Positions 19,193 through 26,716 of a stretch of 64,000 bases of DNA are shown in pieces. This stretch comes from Thalassotalea sediminis. Lineage in GTDB: Bacteria; Pseudomonadota; Gammaproteobacteria; Enterobacterales; Alteromonadaceae. The DNA lies in contig NZ_AP027361.1 in assembly GCF_030295915.1 (NCBI RefSeq), forward strand, positions 558,001 through 622,000, in the 5' to 3' direction. Positions within the stretch are counted from its first letter, which is position 1. The number at the start of each line of letters is the position of its first letter. A program made the position numbers and the translations under genes. Under the pieces are notes generated by a model. It was given only the letters and a program-made list of their open reading frames with translations. It did no database searches and was not told the origin of the DNA.

Positions 19193-20164
19193 ATGATTTC
19201 ACATAAATTATCCGTTGCACCCATGCTCGATTGGACTGACCGTCATTGTCGATATTTTTACCGTACTATGTCTAAAAATGTTGTTTTATATACTGAAATG
19301 GTCACTACAGGGGCAATTCTCTTTGGTAAGGGCGACTATTTAGGATTTCATGAACAAGAACACCCGATCGTTTTGCAACTAGGTGGCAGTGATCCTATAG
19401 CAATGACAGAATGTGCTCAAATTGCAGAACAAAAGGGCTATGATGAAATTAATATCAATGTTGGCTGTCCGTCAGACAGGGTACAGAATGGTCGATTTGG
19501 TGCGTGCTTGATGGCTGAACCGGCACTAGTTGCACAGTGCGTTACTAAAATGCAATCTGCCGTTAATGTTCCAATAACCGTAAAATCAAGAATAGGCATT
19601 GACGATTATGATAGTTACGAATTCTTGCATCAATTTGTAAAACAAGTTTCACAAGCGGGGTGTCAGCACTTTATTGTACATGCTCGAAAAGCGTGGCTAA
19701 GCGGCTTGAGTCCAAAACAAAATCGTGAAGTTCCACCGTTAAACTATGAACGCGTTTATCAAATCAAAAAAGACTTCCCACATCTCGACATTTCAATTAA
19801 TGGTGGCATAAAGACCTATCTAGAAGTAGAAAACCATTTGGCACATATTGATGGTGTAATGATTGGTCGTGAGATTTATCAAAATCCTTATTTTCTTGCT
19901 GAGGCTGACAATAGGCTATGGCAACAAAATGAACCCATATTGTCGCGTACACAAGTCATTGAAAGCATGGCGGAGTATATAGATGAATACGTGAGTAATG
20001 GCGGTAGAGTATGGCATGTTGTTAGGCATATGCTAGGGTTATGTAATGGTTTACCTGGCGCTAAGCAATATCGTCGATACTTGAGTGAAAATGCGGGTAG
20101 AGAGGGGGCCAATAGCAGTGTTTTGCTTGAAGCTTTCGCTAAAGTCTCTGCGCTTGCTTCGTGA
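19193..20164 (+). CDS. dusA: tRNA-dihydrouridine(20/20a) synthase DusA
   Basis: FMN-dependent reductase that makes dihydrouridine in the tRNA D-loop. With the ATG at 19193 it is 323 residues and begins [20 protein letters not shown], matching the family start; earlier in-frame starts (TTG 19145, ATG 19151) would add a hydrophobic extension not expected for a cytosolic enzyme. The catalytic Cys is in [19 protein letters not shown]. The FMN-binding residues include [32 protein letters not shown] and the SINGGI / GVMIGR loops. No good ribosome site precedes any candidate start. Confidence 0.95.
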   Translation: MISHKLSVAPMLDWTDRHCRYFYRTMSKNVVLYTEMVTTGAILFGKGDYLGFHEQEHPIVLQLGGSDPIAMTECAQIAEQKGYDEININVGCPSDRVQNGRFGACLMAEPALVAQCVTKMQSAVNVPITVKSRIGIDDYDSYEFLHQFVKQVSQAGCQHFIVHARKAWLSGLSPKQNREVPPLNYERVYQIKKDFPHLDISINGGIKTYLEVENHLAHIDGVMIGREIYQNPYFLAEADNRLWQQNEPILSRTQVIESMAEYIDEYVSNGGRVWHVVRHMLGLCNGLPGAKQYRRYLSENAGREGANSSVLLEAFAKVSALAS

Positions 20165-20166
20165 CA

Positions 20167-20204
20167 TTTCCCGAAATCGGGAAATACATTCCCGCATTCG
20201 GGAG
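20167..20204. repeat. Tandem palindromes TTCCCG-N4-CGGGA, 21 bp apart
   Basis: The first copy is a perfect 18-bp palindrome (TTTCCCGAAATCGGGAAA, 20167-20184); the second is TTCCCGCATTCGGGAG (20189-20204). Their centres are 21 bp apart, two helical turns, so two dimers would sit on the same face. They begin 3 bases after the dusA stop and about 150 bases upstream of a sigma-54-like promoter, a usual place for enhancer sites. No T run follows, so a terminator is less likely. Confidence 0.75.
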
Positions 20205-20353
20205 AAGTAGCTATGGATGGCTTGTTGAAGTTGACCAATAATTAGTAATTTTCACTATGAATAGCTCGAAACAGGTAATTTGTTTCAAAAGCATACTTTT
20301 TGTAAAAAATAAATACTTTTAATAATCAGGGGTTTAAGTTTTTTTTAGATCAA

Positions 20354-20369
20354 TGGCACAACCTTTGTT
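20354..20369 (+). promoter_or_regulatory. Sigma-54-like promoter upstream of the small ORF and sseA
   Basis: TGGCAC-N5-TTGTT gives the -24 GG and, ten bases later, a -12 GT (consensus GC). The -24 half is perfect and the -12 half has one change at a conserved base. The expected start is about 12 bases downstream, leaving roughly 40 bases to the ATG at 20417. Confidence 0.5.
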
Positions 20370-20416
20370 TAGTAATTTGCATCTTACTAGTTATCATTCA
20401 AAGGAAGGTCGACAAG

Positions 20417-20548
20417 ATGTTAAGTTTATTTACAATATCAATATTAATGATGATCCCATCTGCGGCAGTACTTGCAAGTTCGGTTGTTATTCGTTTTTTT
20501 GAAAAAAGCAAAACGTCGAATAAGCGAGTGTCAGTGTGTGATATATAA
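20417..20548 (+). CDS. Small single-pass membrane protein (43 residues), unrecognised
   Basis: The ORF begins MLSLFTISILMMIPSAAVLA and ends KRVSVCDI. It has a strong ribosome site (AAGGAAGG, 20401-20408) nine bases before the ATG. One hydrophobic helix covers about residues 3-27, followed by a basic tail (RFFEKSKTSNKR). It sits between a sigma-54-like promoter and sseA and close to the psp genes, where small membrane proteins are common, but it does not resemble PspB, PspD or PspG that I can recall. Existence as a gene is inferred from ribosome site, topology and position. Confidence 0.55.
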   Translation: MLSLFTISILMMIPSAAVLASSVVIRFFEKSKTSNKRVSVCDI

Positions 20549-20646
20549 CGTGCCAACTTTAATGTTTATGGTTAATACAACCTACTGTACTTTTAGATAA
20601 ATCTTAGCTACTTTTTGCTTACGCTAAACAAGCGAATGAGCAATAT

Positions 20647-21489
20647 ATGGCTTCTTTCAATACACTGATATCTCCGCAACAATTATTTTCAATTATTAAC
20701 GACCCTAACCTTGTTATACTGGATGCAAGCATAGCGCCGATTGGTAATATGGTCATACCTGATAAACAGTGGCCTACCGTAGCGATTGCACACGCAAAAC
20801 GCTTTGATATCGATAATGAGTTTTCAGATCAGTCTTCTCCATATCCACACACAATGTTAAGCACAGAGGTGTTTACAAAAAGAGTACAAGCTATGGGGAT
20901 CTGTCAACATTCTAAAGTGGTTGTCTATGATAATATGGGTATATATTCGTCTGCTCGGGCCTGGTGGATGTTAAAGTCTTCAGGTTTAGCACAAGTGGCG
21001 ATATTAGATGGTGGATTACCAAATTGGGTTGATCATCATTTACCCGTTAATGCGGCGTCTAATAACAATGTTAAGCGTGGTGACTTTATTGCACAGCCGC
21101 TCGGCGATGCCTTTTGTTCAACTCAAGACCTGCAAAGTATGATTGAAAGCCAAAATGCTATTGTAATTGACGCGAGATCTGCTGAACGCTTTTATGGTCA
21201 AGTGCCTGAACCAAGAGAAGGTTTGCGCAGTGGGCATATGCCACACGCTAAAAATATGCCTTTTACTACGTTATTATCCGAAGGAAAAATGCGTCCTTTA
21301 GACGAGCTAAATATGCTTTTTAGTCACTACGCGCAAAAACATCAAAAAATAGTGTTTACTTGCGGCTCTGGCGTAACCGCATGTGTTTTGGCATTTGCAG
21401 CATCATTAGTCGGTTATAAAAATCTTTCAATTTACGATGGTTCTTGGGCTGAGTGGGGCGCCAACGCAGCGTTGCCTGCCGTTAATTAG
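20647..21489 (+). CDS. sseA: 3-mercaptopyruvate sulfurtransferase (tandem rhodanese), SseA type
   Basis: 280 residues with two rhodanese domains. The first (about 1-130) is inactive structural type, with VVYDNMGIYSSARAWWML. The second (about 160-275) has the catalytic Cys in VFTCGSGVTACVLA; the CGSGVTA loop is the mercaptopyruvate-sulfurtransferase signature rather than the CRKGVTA of thiosulfate sulfurtransferase. There is no signal peptide, so it is cytoplasmic. It may be co-transcribed with the 43-residue ORF. E. coli has a rhodanese (PspE) at the end of its psp operon; the parallel is notable but the proteins differ. Confidence 0.88.
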   Translation: MASFNTLISPQQLFSIINDPNLVILDASIAPIGNMVIPDKQWPTVAIAHAKRFDIDNEFSDQSSPYPHTMLSTEVFTKRVQAMGICQHSKVVVYDNMGIYSSARAWWMLKSSGLAQVAILDGGLPNWVDHHLPVNAASNNNVKRGDFIAQPLGDAFCSTQDLQSMIESQNAIVIDARSAERFYGQVPEPREGLRSGHMPHAKNMPFTTLLSEGKMRPLDELNMLFSHYAQKHQKIVFTCGSGVTACVLAFAASLVGYKNLSIYDGSWAEWGANAALPAVN

Positions 21490-21519
21490 TCATACAATCG
21501 TGTTTAAATGTCATAAGTG

Positions 21520-21551
21520 GTGAATTAGACCAATGGAGTGGTTTTATTCAC
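21520..21551. repeat. Imperfect inverted repeat after sseA
   Basis: GTGAATTAGACC (21520-21531) and GGTTTTATTCAC (21540-21551) pair at 10 of 12 positions over an 8-base loop. It could be the sseA 3' hairpin or part of the upstream activating region of the psp promoter. No T run follows. Confidence 0.45.
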
Positions 21552-21563
21552 TATATTTTCGTG

Positions 21564-21578
21564 TGACATATTATGTCA
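21564..21578. promoter_or_regulatory. Palindrome TGACATATTATGTCA, candidate activator site
   Basis: A perfect 7-bp-arm palindrome around a central T, 71 bp upstream of the -24 element of the psp promoter. The distance suits an enhancer-binding protein such as PspF, but I cannot match it to a known PspF site. Confidence 0.4.
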
Positions 21579-21648
21579 TGGTTTCTCTTCTTTTTATGAA
21601 TTTCAAAAAAATCTAAATAAAACATAGAGATAAAAAAATATTTCCAGT

Positions 21649-21664
21649 TGGCATAAGGTTTGTA
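21649..21664 (+). promoter_or_regulatory. Sigma-54-like promoter of the psp cluster
   Basis: TGGCAT-N5-TTGTA has the GG and GT dinucleotides ten bases apart. It shares the -12 GT variation with the element at 20354. The psp operons of gammaproteobacteria are known to be sigma-54 dependent, which supports the call. The start codon of the first gene lies about 55 bases after the predicted start site. Confidence 0.6.
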
Positions 21665-21731
21665 ATGTAGATATTAATCGGGCGAAACGCCTATTTGATA
21701 TTAAACGATGCCTTTTTAAGGAGAGAGCAAA

Positions 21732-22013
21732 ATGAACCGTCAACGTACTTCATTATTTATAGCGTCACTTGTTCTTGGATTGGGAACAGTTGCTAATGCA
21801 TCGGCAAATCAAAGCAGTATTGAAGATACAGTGAACAAAGCGATTGTTGAACAAACTAAACAAGTTTCTCAATATTTATCGCAAGAACTAAATAACAGCA
21901 TAAATGAACAACTAAAAGCAACAATCTTAAGCGTTGAAAAACCCTTGGAAAATGAAGATCAACTTGTTGCTAAATTTACCCCGTTAACAAAAAAATCAGT
22001 CGTCGAAGAGTAG
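21732..22013 (+). CDS. Small exported protein at the head of the psp cluster, unrecognised
   Basis: 93 residues with a signal peptide (MNRQRTSLFIASLVLGLGTVANA, cut near ASA-NQ) and AAGGAGAG as ribosome site. The mature part is short, acidic to neutral and predicted helical, with many Gln, Asn and Glu (VNKAIVEQTKQVSQYLSQEL). There is no Cys and no lipobox. It lies 10 bases before pspA and after the sigma-54-like promoter, so it should be induced with PspA. I do not recognise the family; a periplasmic helper of the Psp response is only a hypothesis. Confidence 0.75.
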   Translation: MNRQRTSLFIASLVLGLGTVANASANQSSIEDTVNKAIVEQTKQVSQYLSQELNNSINEQLKATILSVEKPLENEDQLVAKFTPLTKKSVVEE

Positions 22014-22023
22014 GAGAAAAACC

Positions 22024-22686
22024 ATGGGAATGTTTTCTAGATTTGCAGATATCGTAAACGCCAATATCAATAGCATGTTGGATAAAGCAGAAGATCCTGA
22101 AAAAATGATCAAATTGATCATTCAGGAAATGGAAGAAACGTTAGTTGAGGTGAGGTCTACTGCAGCAAAACATATTGCTGAGAAGAAAACATTATTGCGT
22201 CAAATTCGTCAACTTGAAAAATCAGTTGCTAGTTGGCAAGAAAAGGCTGAAGTGGCCATTGAAAAAGACCGCGATGACCTTGCAAAAGCGGCCTTAGTAG
22301 AAAAGCATAAATCCCAAGATGAACGAGATGCATTATCTGAAGAATTGGCACAACTAGAAGATTTTCTAGCCGCTGTTCAAGAAGATGGTCAACGGTTACA
22401 AGAGAAACTATCGGAAGCAAAAAGAAAGCAAGAAGCGTTCGTGTTAAGGCAAGAATCAGCTACGGTACGTTTAAAAGTGCGAGAAAAAGCACACATTTAC
22501 AACATTGATGAAGCGATTACAAAGTTTGAACGCTACCAACAAAAGATTGATGAAGTAGAAGCACAAGTTGAAGCCTTTGATATGACATCAAACCAAGATC
22601 TTGCTAGTCAAATTTCAGCACTTGAAACAGACGAGCGTATCGACAAAGAGCTTGAAAGCATGAAAAAACAGGCTGTGAATGCTTAG
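22024..22686 (+). CDS. pspA: Phage shock protein A
   Basis: 220-residue ESCRT-III/IM30-family protein that binds stressed inner membrane and, in enterobacteria, inhibits the activator PspF. The N-terminal amphipathic helix MGMFSRFADIVNANINSML and the AEDPEKMIKLIIQEMEETL segment are nearly identical to the E. coli protein, followed by long coiled coils (about 25-190). It is followed by pspC after 81 bases. No pspF is adjacent: dusA and sseA occupy the upstream side. Confidence 0.96.
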   Translation: MGMFSRFADIVNANINSMLDKAEDPEKMIKLIIQEMEETLVEVRSTAAKHIAEKKTLLRQIRQLEKSVASWQEKAEVAIEKDRDDLAKAALVEKHKSQDERDALSEELAQLEDFLAAVQEDGQRLQEKLSEAKRKQEAFVLRQESATVRLKVREKAHIYNIDEAITKFERYQQKIDEVEAQVEAFDMTSNQDLASQISALETDERIDKELESMKKQAVNA

Positions 22687-22767
22687 TTGTTAGTGTAGCA
22701 ATGGCACATAAATATTTAAGGTGTCATTGCGCTCTTAAATGCCATACCTAAATGTGAGGAATTAAAG

Positions 22768-22977
22768 ATGAAATATCAACGCCACTGTAATCGTCGTCCA
22801 CAATTATCTAAAGATTGTTTAAATAGAAAAATTTCGGGCGTATGCGCCGGTATCGCTAACCATTATGAATTACCAAGTTGGGGAGTAAGAATTGCAGCGA
22901 TTGTCTCGTTATTTACCTTTCCTGTAGTTACCGCCGTTGCGTACATAACAGCAGCAGTATTATTACCAAATCGTTAA
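22768..22977 (+). CDS. pspC: Phage shock protein C, short form (PspC domain)
   Basis: 69 residues made almost entirely of the PspC domain: LNRKISGVCAGIANHYELPSWGVRIAAIVSLF, then a hydrophobic helix (VVTAVAYITAAVLLP). E. coli PspC is about 119 residues, so the C-terminal coiled part that contacts PspA is missing here. No PspB precedes it. It is likely an inner-membrane sensor or anchor for PspA, but the reduced size means the signalling route may differ. Confidence 0.88.
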   Translation: MKYQRHCNRRPQLSKDCLNRKISGVCAGIANHYELPSWGVRIAAIVSLFTFPVVTAVAYITAAVLLPNR

Positions 22978-23019
22978 TAATGTTTACCGACGTATAGACG
23001 GTTTCATGAGGAGTAAAGT

Positions 23020-23361
23020 ATGTCACTTTTTAAATCATTGATACTTGCCATTATTGCAACCTTGGTGCTGACTTATATGCTCGGAGCGAGTGTCATTGAG
23101 TTGCTCGATATTGATGTCTATATGGGGGAAGAGTTAATTGAACCTTTGAAAGCCATAAGTATCTCAGCTTTAGTTGTTGTTTTGTTAGTTATTGCTGGAA
23201 TAGCTATCGTGGTTAGTGTTTTTGGTACTGTAATCTTTATTACTATGTTAGTTTTTGGTGCGATTGCAATGGCATTGATAGGAGCATTTTGGCCCTTGTT
23301 GCTCGTTATCGGTATTATTTGGCTTTGCTCTCGCAATACACAGAAAGCACACTGTAACTAA
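23020..23361 (+). CDS. Small inner-membrane protein of the psp cluster, unrecognised
   Basis: 113 residues with a good ribosome site (GAGGAG). Hydrophobic segments lie at about residues 5-22, 45-68 and 70-100, so two to four membrane helices. A short acidic loop (ELLDIDVYMGEELIEP) separates the first two. It ends in a polar tail with Cys residues. Its position directly after pspC suggests that it takes part in the Psp response, perhaps in the place of PspB or PspD, but there is no sequence resemblance that I can see. Confidence 0.75.
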   Translation: MSLFKSLILAIIATLVLTYMLGASVIELLDIDVYMGEELIEPLKAISISALVVVLLVIAGIAIVVSVFGTVIFITMLVFGAIAMALIGAFWPLLLVIGIIWLCSRNTQKAHCN

Positions 23362-23395
23362 CAAGCGTTTACGATAAAAATTTATAAGGATAATA

Positions 23396-24370
23396 ATGAA
23401 AAGTTTAGTAATCATCGCCTCGCTAGTTATTAGTTTTAATGCCACTGCTTCCTCAACTCAAAAAGTCGAAGAAGCATTAGCAAAAGGGAATATATTAGAT
23501 GCGAAGGCTTCGTATGCAACACTTTCTAAGGAGATCAAACAGTCGATAAACGGAAAGCTCATCCAAGGTCGATTTTTGCTAGCTGAACAGCAAGGTGAAG
23601 AGGCATACGACTACTTTGAAACATTAAGAGAAAAAGCGCCAGAGAACGACAAAGTTAATTATTATTTTGCCGTGAGTGCAGTTGTAATGGCACAACAAGC
23701 AAGTATCTTTTCTAAGCTAGGCTACGCGGAAGATTTTGTTGAGGCTATCGAGAAAACGTTAACGCTGAACCCGCATTATATAGATGCTTTAGATACTGCA
23801 ATAGGGTTCTATTTGCATGCACCAACTATTGCTGGTGGTGACGTAGATAAAGCGACTACTTATGCTAAAAAGCTTATTCAACTATCACCGGTTAAAGGCT
23901 ATCGACAGCTCGCAACCATTTACCGTAACAATGAACAGTCAGAAAAAGCGTACAGTACTTTAGCTGAAGGATTGGCAGAATACCCTGAAAGCGGTGCATT
24001 ATATCTTACACGTGCGATGGCTAATATTGAATCAGAAGCTTGGGAACGTGCAAATGAAGATCTCAAGCTCGCGGTAAAATTTGCACAAAACAATGAAGAC
24101 AAAGCACAAGCTTTGTATCAACAAGGGAAGTTGGCAGCTGAAACTGGGAATAATATTGAGCTTGGTATTAATGCGTTAAAGCAAGCACAGCATTTAGAAA
24201 GTACGCGATACAAAAATTGGAGTCATTATCGACTCGCGCAACTGCTTGTGCATAAAAAAGACTTTACTGCTGCTGAACAAATTCTTAACTCCATCATTTT
24301 GAAAGATAATGAAAAACTAGAAAAAAAAGTAAAGCAGCTTCGTAAACGGTTAAAAAAACTAATGAGTTAA
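23396..24370 (+). CDS. Exported TPR-repeat protein
   Basis: 324 residues with a signal peptide (MKSLVIIASLVISFNATASS) and multiple tetratricopeptide-like helix pairs from about residue 23 to 300 (for example VDKATTYAKKLIQLSP, EKAYSTLAEGLAEYPESGALYLTRAM, FTAAEQILNSIILKDN). The basic C-terminus (KKVKQLRKRLKKLMS) is encoded partly within the terminator stem. It is likely a periplasmic scaffold. It follows the psp genes by 34 bases and may belong to the same transcript. The exact function is unknown. Confidence 0.8.
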   Translation: MKSLVIIASLVISFNATASSTQKVEEALAKGNILDAKASYATLSKEIKQSINGKLIQGRFLLAEQQGEEAYDYFETLREKAPENDKVNYYFAVSAVVMAQQASIFSKLGYAEDFVEAIEKTLTLNPHYIDALDTAIGFYLHAPTIAGGDVDKATTYAKKLIQLSPVKGYRQLATIYRNNEQSEKAYSTLAEGLAEYPESGALYLTRAMANIESEAWERANEDLKLAVKFAQNNEDKAQALYQQGKLAAETGNNIELGINALKQAQHLESTRYKNWSHYRLAQLLVHKKDFTAAEQILNSIILKDNEKLEKKVKQLRKRLKKLMS

Positions 24371-24393
24371 TAATGAATAACTCATTAGTTTTT
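24354..24393. terminator. Strong bidirectional terminator after the psp-TPR block
   Basis: A 16-bp perfect stem (24354-24369 with 24378-24393, core CTAATGAGTTA / TAACTCATTAG) with an 8-base loop and A/T ends. It spans the TPR gene's last codons and stop, and faces the convergent crotonase gene. Confidence 0.85.
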
Positions 24394-24404
24394 AGCGTTA
24401 ATGG

Positions 24405-25142
24405 CTAATTAAAGAACGATTTTAGAATGTGTTGGCAATCTGGTGTTTTTACTAAGCGAGAAAATTCAACGGCTTCTTGCTCAATAGCTTGTAAAACCTG
24501 GGCTTGTGTCGCTTGCTTAATCAATCGACGACTTGTTTGAGTCGCGTCGGCAGGCAGTTTAGCTATGGTTTCAGCAACCGTTAAGGCTGTTGGTAATAGT
24601 AGGTTTGTATCTACGACCTTATTGATTAACCCGAGTTCGTGTGCTTGTTGACCATTGAAGGTTTCGCCAAGTACAAGCAATTCAAAGGCCTTGTTATGTC
24701 CAACACGTAAGGGTAGTAAAACACTTGAAGCGGCTTCTGGGCATAGTCCAAGCTGACTGAACGGCAATTTAAGTTTTGCATCTGTAGTTGCTACGATGTA
24801 ATCACAATGAAGTAACATTGTTGTGCCAATACCGACAGCAGGCCCAGCAACCGCTGCAATCAAAGGCTTGTCAAAATGTGCGAGTGCTTTAACAAATTGG
24901 AAAGCGGCAAGCTCTTCGTCGTTAGCATGTTTGATAAAGTCAGCTAAATCGTTGCCTGCACAAAAACAGGCGTCGTTACCTTGGATGAGTACACTGTGTA
25001 CATTAGGGTTATCTGATGCAGCTGACAATATTTTACATAATGTTAGGTACATCTCTGAATTTAATGCGTTTTTTTTATCAAAACGGTTAAGTGTTACGCT
25101 AAGTACATTATTTTGTAAATTTGAAAGAATTAAGTTATCCAT
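24405..25142 (-). CDS. Enoyl-CoA hydratase/isomerase family protein
   Basis: 245-residue crotonase-fold protein. The oxyanion-hole segments are DACFCAGNDLADF and AVAGPAVGIGTTMLLHCD; the LPFSQLGLCPEAAS region carries a Glu at the usual catalytic position. It could be an enoyl-CoA hydratase or a delta3-delta2 isomerase; the C-terminus does not clearly decide. It is convergent with the TPR gene and divergent from the copper-chaperone gene, so it stands alone and its substrate is not shown by context. Confidence 0.88.
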   Translation of the reverse strand: MDNLILSNLQNNVLSVTLNRFDKKNALNSEMYLTLCKILSAASDNPNVHSVLIQGNDACFCAGNDLADFIKHANDEELAAFQFVKALAHFDKPLIAAVAGPAVGIGTTMLLHCDYIVATTDAKLKLPFSQLGLCPEAASSVLLPLRVGHNKAFELLVLGETFNGQQAHELGLINKVVDTNLLLPTALTVAETIAKLPADATQTSRRLIKQATQAQVLQAIEQEAVEFSRLVKTPDCQHILKSFFN

Positions 25143-25209
25143 TTGAAGTTAGCTTAGTTACAATGGCAGTATAACCATAATATGAGTAATGAAGGAAACA
25201 TAGCAAGTT

Positions 25210-25710
25210 ATGAATGTTAGAATATTTGCAAAAGCTCATCAAACACGTATTAGCGCGGCATTAGTTGCCGCTGTAATTTCTCTTTTTTCTCTGGCTGTTC
25301 ATGCTGATAATCATGTTAAGGTTGAAAATGGATATATTAGAGCAACAATACCGGGTACTAATATATCGTCAGCTTATATGGTGATTACTAATCATAGTAT
25401 GAACGTGAAAGAACTTATTGGCGCTACAAGTAATATTAGTCCTCGTATTGAAATACATGAACATCAAATGTCTGAAGGTATGATGAAAATGCGTCAACGA
25501 GAATCTATTGTTATAAATATGCATGACGCTGTAACTTTGCAGCCATCGGGTTTACATTTAATGATCTTTGAACTCAATAAACCATTAAAAGTAGGCGACA
25601 ATGTTGAACTAACGTTGCAATTTAAAGATGGTGAACAACTGCCAATTTCCCTTCCAGTTGAAAGTATTAAACGTAAAAAGAAAGCTAAGCATGCACATAA
25701 TCATCATTAG
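25210..25710 (+). CDS. PCu(A)C periplasmic copper chaperone
   Basis: 166 residues with an N-terminal signal peptide (hydrophobic core about 17-30). The PCu(A)C fold is shown by NGYIRATIPGTNISSAYMVI and the copper ligands: EIHEHQMSEGMMKM, then GLHLMIF, fitting the H-M-H-M pattern. The tail is His- and Lys-rich (KRKKKAKHAHNHH), which may add metal affinity. Family members deliver Cu(I) to cytochrome oxidase. The partner gene normally beside it (SCO-like) is not present here; a DUF2333 gene follows by 9 bases. Confidence 0.88.
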   Translation: MNVRIFAKAHQTRISAALVAAVISLFSLAVHADNHVKVENGYIRATIPGTNISSAYMVITNHSMNVKELIGATSNISPRIEIHEHQMSEGMMKMRQRESIVINMHDAVTLQPSGLHLMIFELNKPLKVGDNVELTLQFKDGEQLPISLPVESIKRKKKAKHAHNHH

Positions 25711-25719
25711 GAGTGACAT

Positions 25720-26712
25720 ATGAACGTTAACTTTTCAGTAAAAACAGTTGCTTCAGCCTTTGCCGTTGTCTTCTTTAGTCTTTACTTTTTAGGAGTTTAC
25801 TGGAGTTTTGAGCCAGACAGACTAGATCTTAAGCAAGAAGTGATCGATGCCGCGAAAACCGAAAATGTTTCACCGGTTGTTGGCTATACAACAACAACGG
25901 CATTAATCAGAGTAACTGAAACCATCTTAGAAAAACCAGGTGGTTATTTAGCAAATGATGCGCTTCCACCGTCAGTGTTTCTCGATAATATTCCTGCCTG
26001 GGAGTTTGGTGCATTAGAAATGATTCGTGATATGGCGCTAATTATGAGACAAGAGTTTAGCCGCTCGCAATCACAATCATTAGAAAACAAGCAGCTTCAA
26101 ATTGCACAACCTCAATTAAATATTGACCACAAAAGCTGGGCGATGCCTAGTGCTGAGAATGAATACCAAAAAGCGATTGATGCACTTTATCTTTATCGTA
26201 AGCAACTTTCAGATGTTAACTCTCAACAGGCACAATTTTATGCACGTGCTGATAATTTACGTGATTGGTTGCAAGAGGTGACAAAACGGATGGGTAGTTA
26301 TTCTCAACGATTAAGTGCCAGTGTTGGCCGTGACCAGTTAAATGTTGATCTAGCAGGAGACGATGCTGCAACGCAGTCAACTTTTGCGGCCAATCACGTT
26401 CAATTAAAAACGAGTTGGTGGCAGATCGACAATGAGTTTTATGAAGCGCGTGGTGCAACGTGGGTGCTTCTTCATTTTCTTAAGGCAATTGAAATAGACT
26501 TTAGTGATGTATTAGCAAAGAAAAATGCCAAAGTAAGCCTTCAACAAATTATAAGAGAGTTAGAAGCGAGCCAAGAAGCAATTTGGAGCCCTATGATACT
26601 TAATGGCGATGGATTTGGCGTTTTAGCAAATCACTCCTTAGTGATGGCGAATTATATTTCACGTGCTAACGCAGCACTTATTGATTTAAATGATTTACTT
26701 AGTCAGGGATAA
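25720..26712 (+). CDS. DUF2333 family protein, inner-membrane anchored
   Basis: 330 residues. A single N-terminal membrane helix (about 8-30) is followed by a largely helical periplasmic domain with typical family stretches (PGGYLANDALPPSVFLDNIP, WEFGALEMIRDMAL, RADNLRDWLQEVTKRMG, GATWVLLHFLKAIEIDF). The function is unknown. It is placed between the copper chaperone and a beta-barrel gene with very short gaps, so the three are probably one transcript. Confidence 0.85.
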   Translation: MNVNFSVKTVASAFAVVFFSLYFLGVYWSFEPDRLDLKQEVIDAAKTENVSPVVGYTTTTALIRVTETILEKPGGYLANDALPPSVFLDNIPAWEFGALEMIRDMALIMRQEFSRSQSQSLENKQLQIAQPQLNIDHKSWAMPSAENEYQKAIDALYLYRKQLSDVNSQQAQFYARADNLRDWLQEVTKRMGSYSQRLSASVGRDQLNVDLAGDDAATQSTFAANHVQLKTSWWQIDNEFYEARGATWVLLHFLKAIEIDFSDVLAKKNAKVSLQQIIRELEASQEAIWSPMILNGDGFGVLANHSLVMANYISRANAALIDLNDLLSQG

Positions 26713-26716
26713 CTAC

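Noticed and set aside
20167..20204. The two palindromes as a dusA terminator
   Set aside because: Neither is followed by a T run, and the exact 21-bp spacing of two similar dyads fits protein binding better. It cannot be fully excluded.
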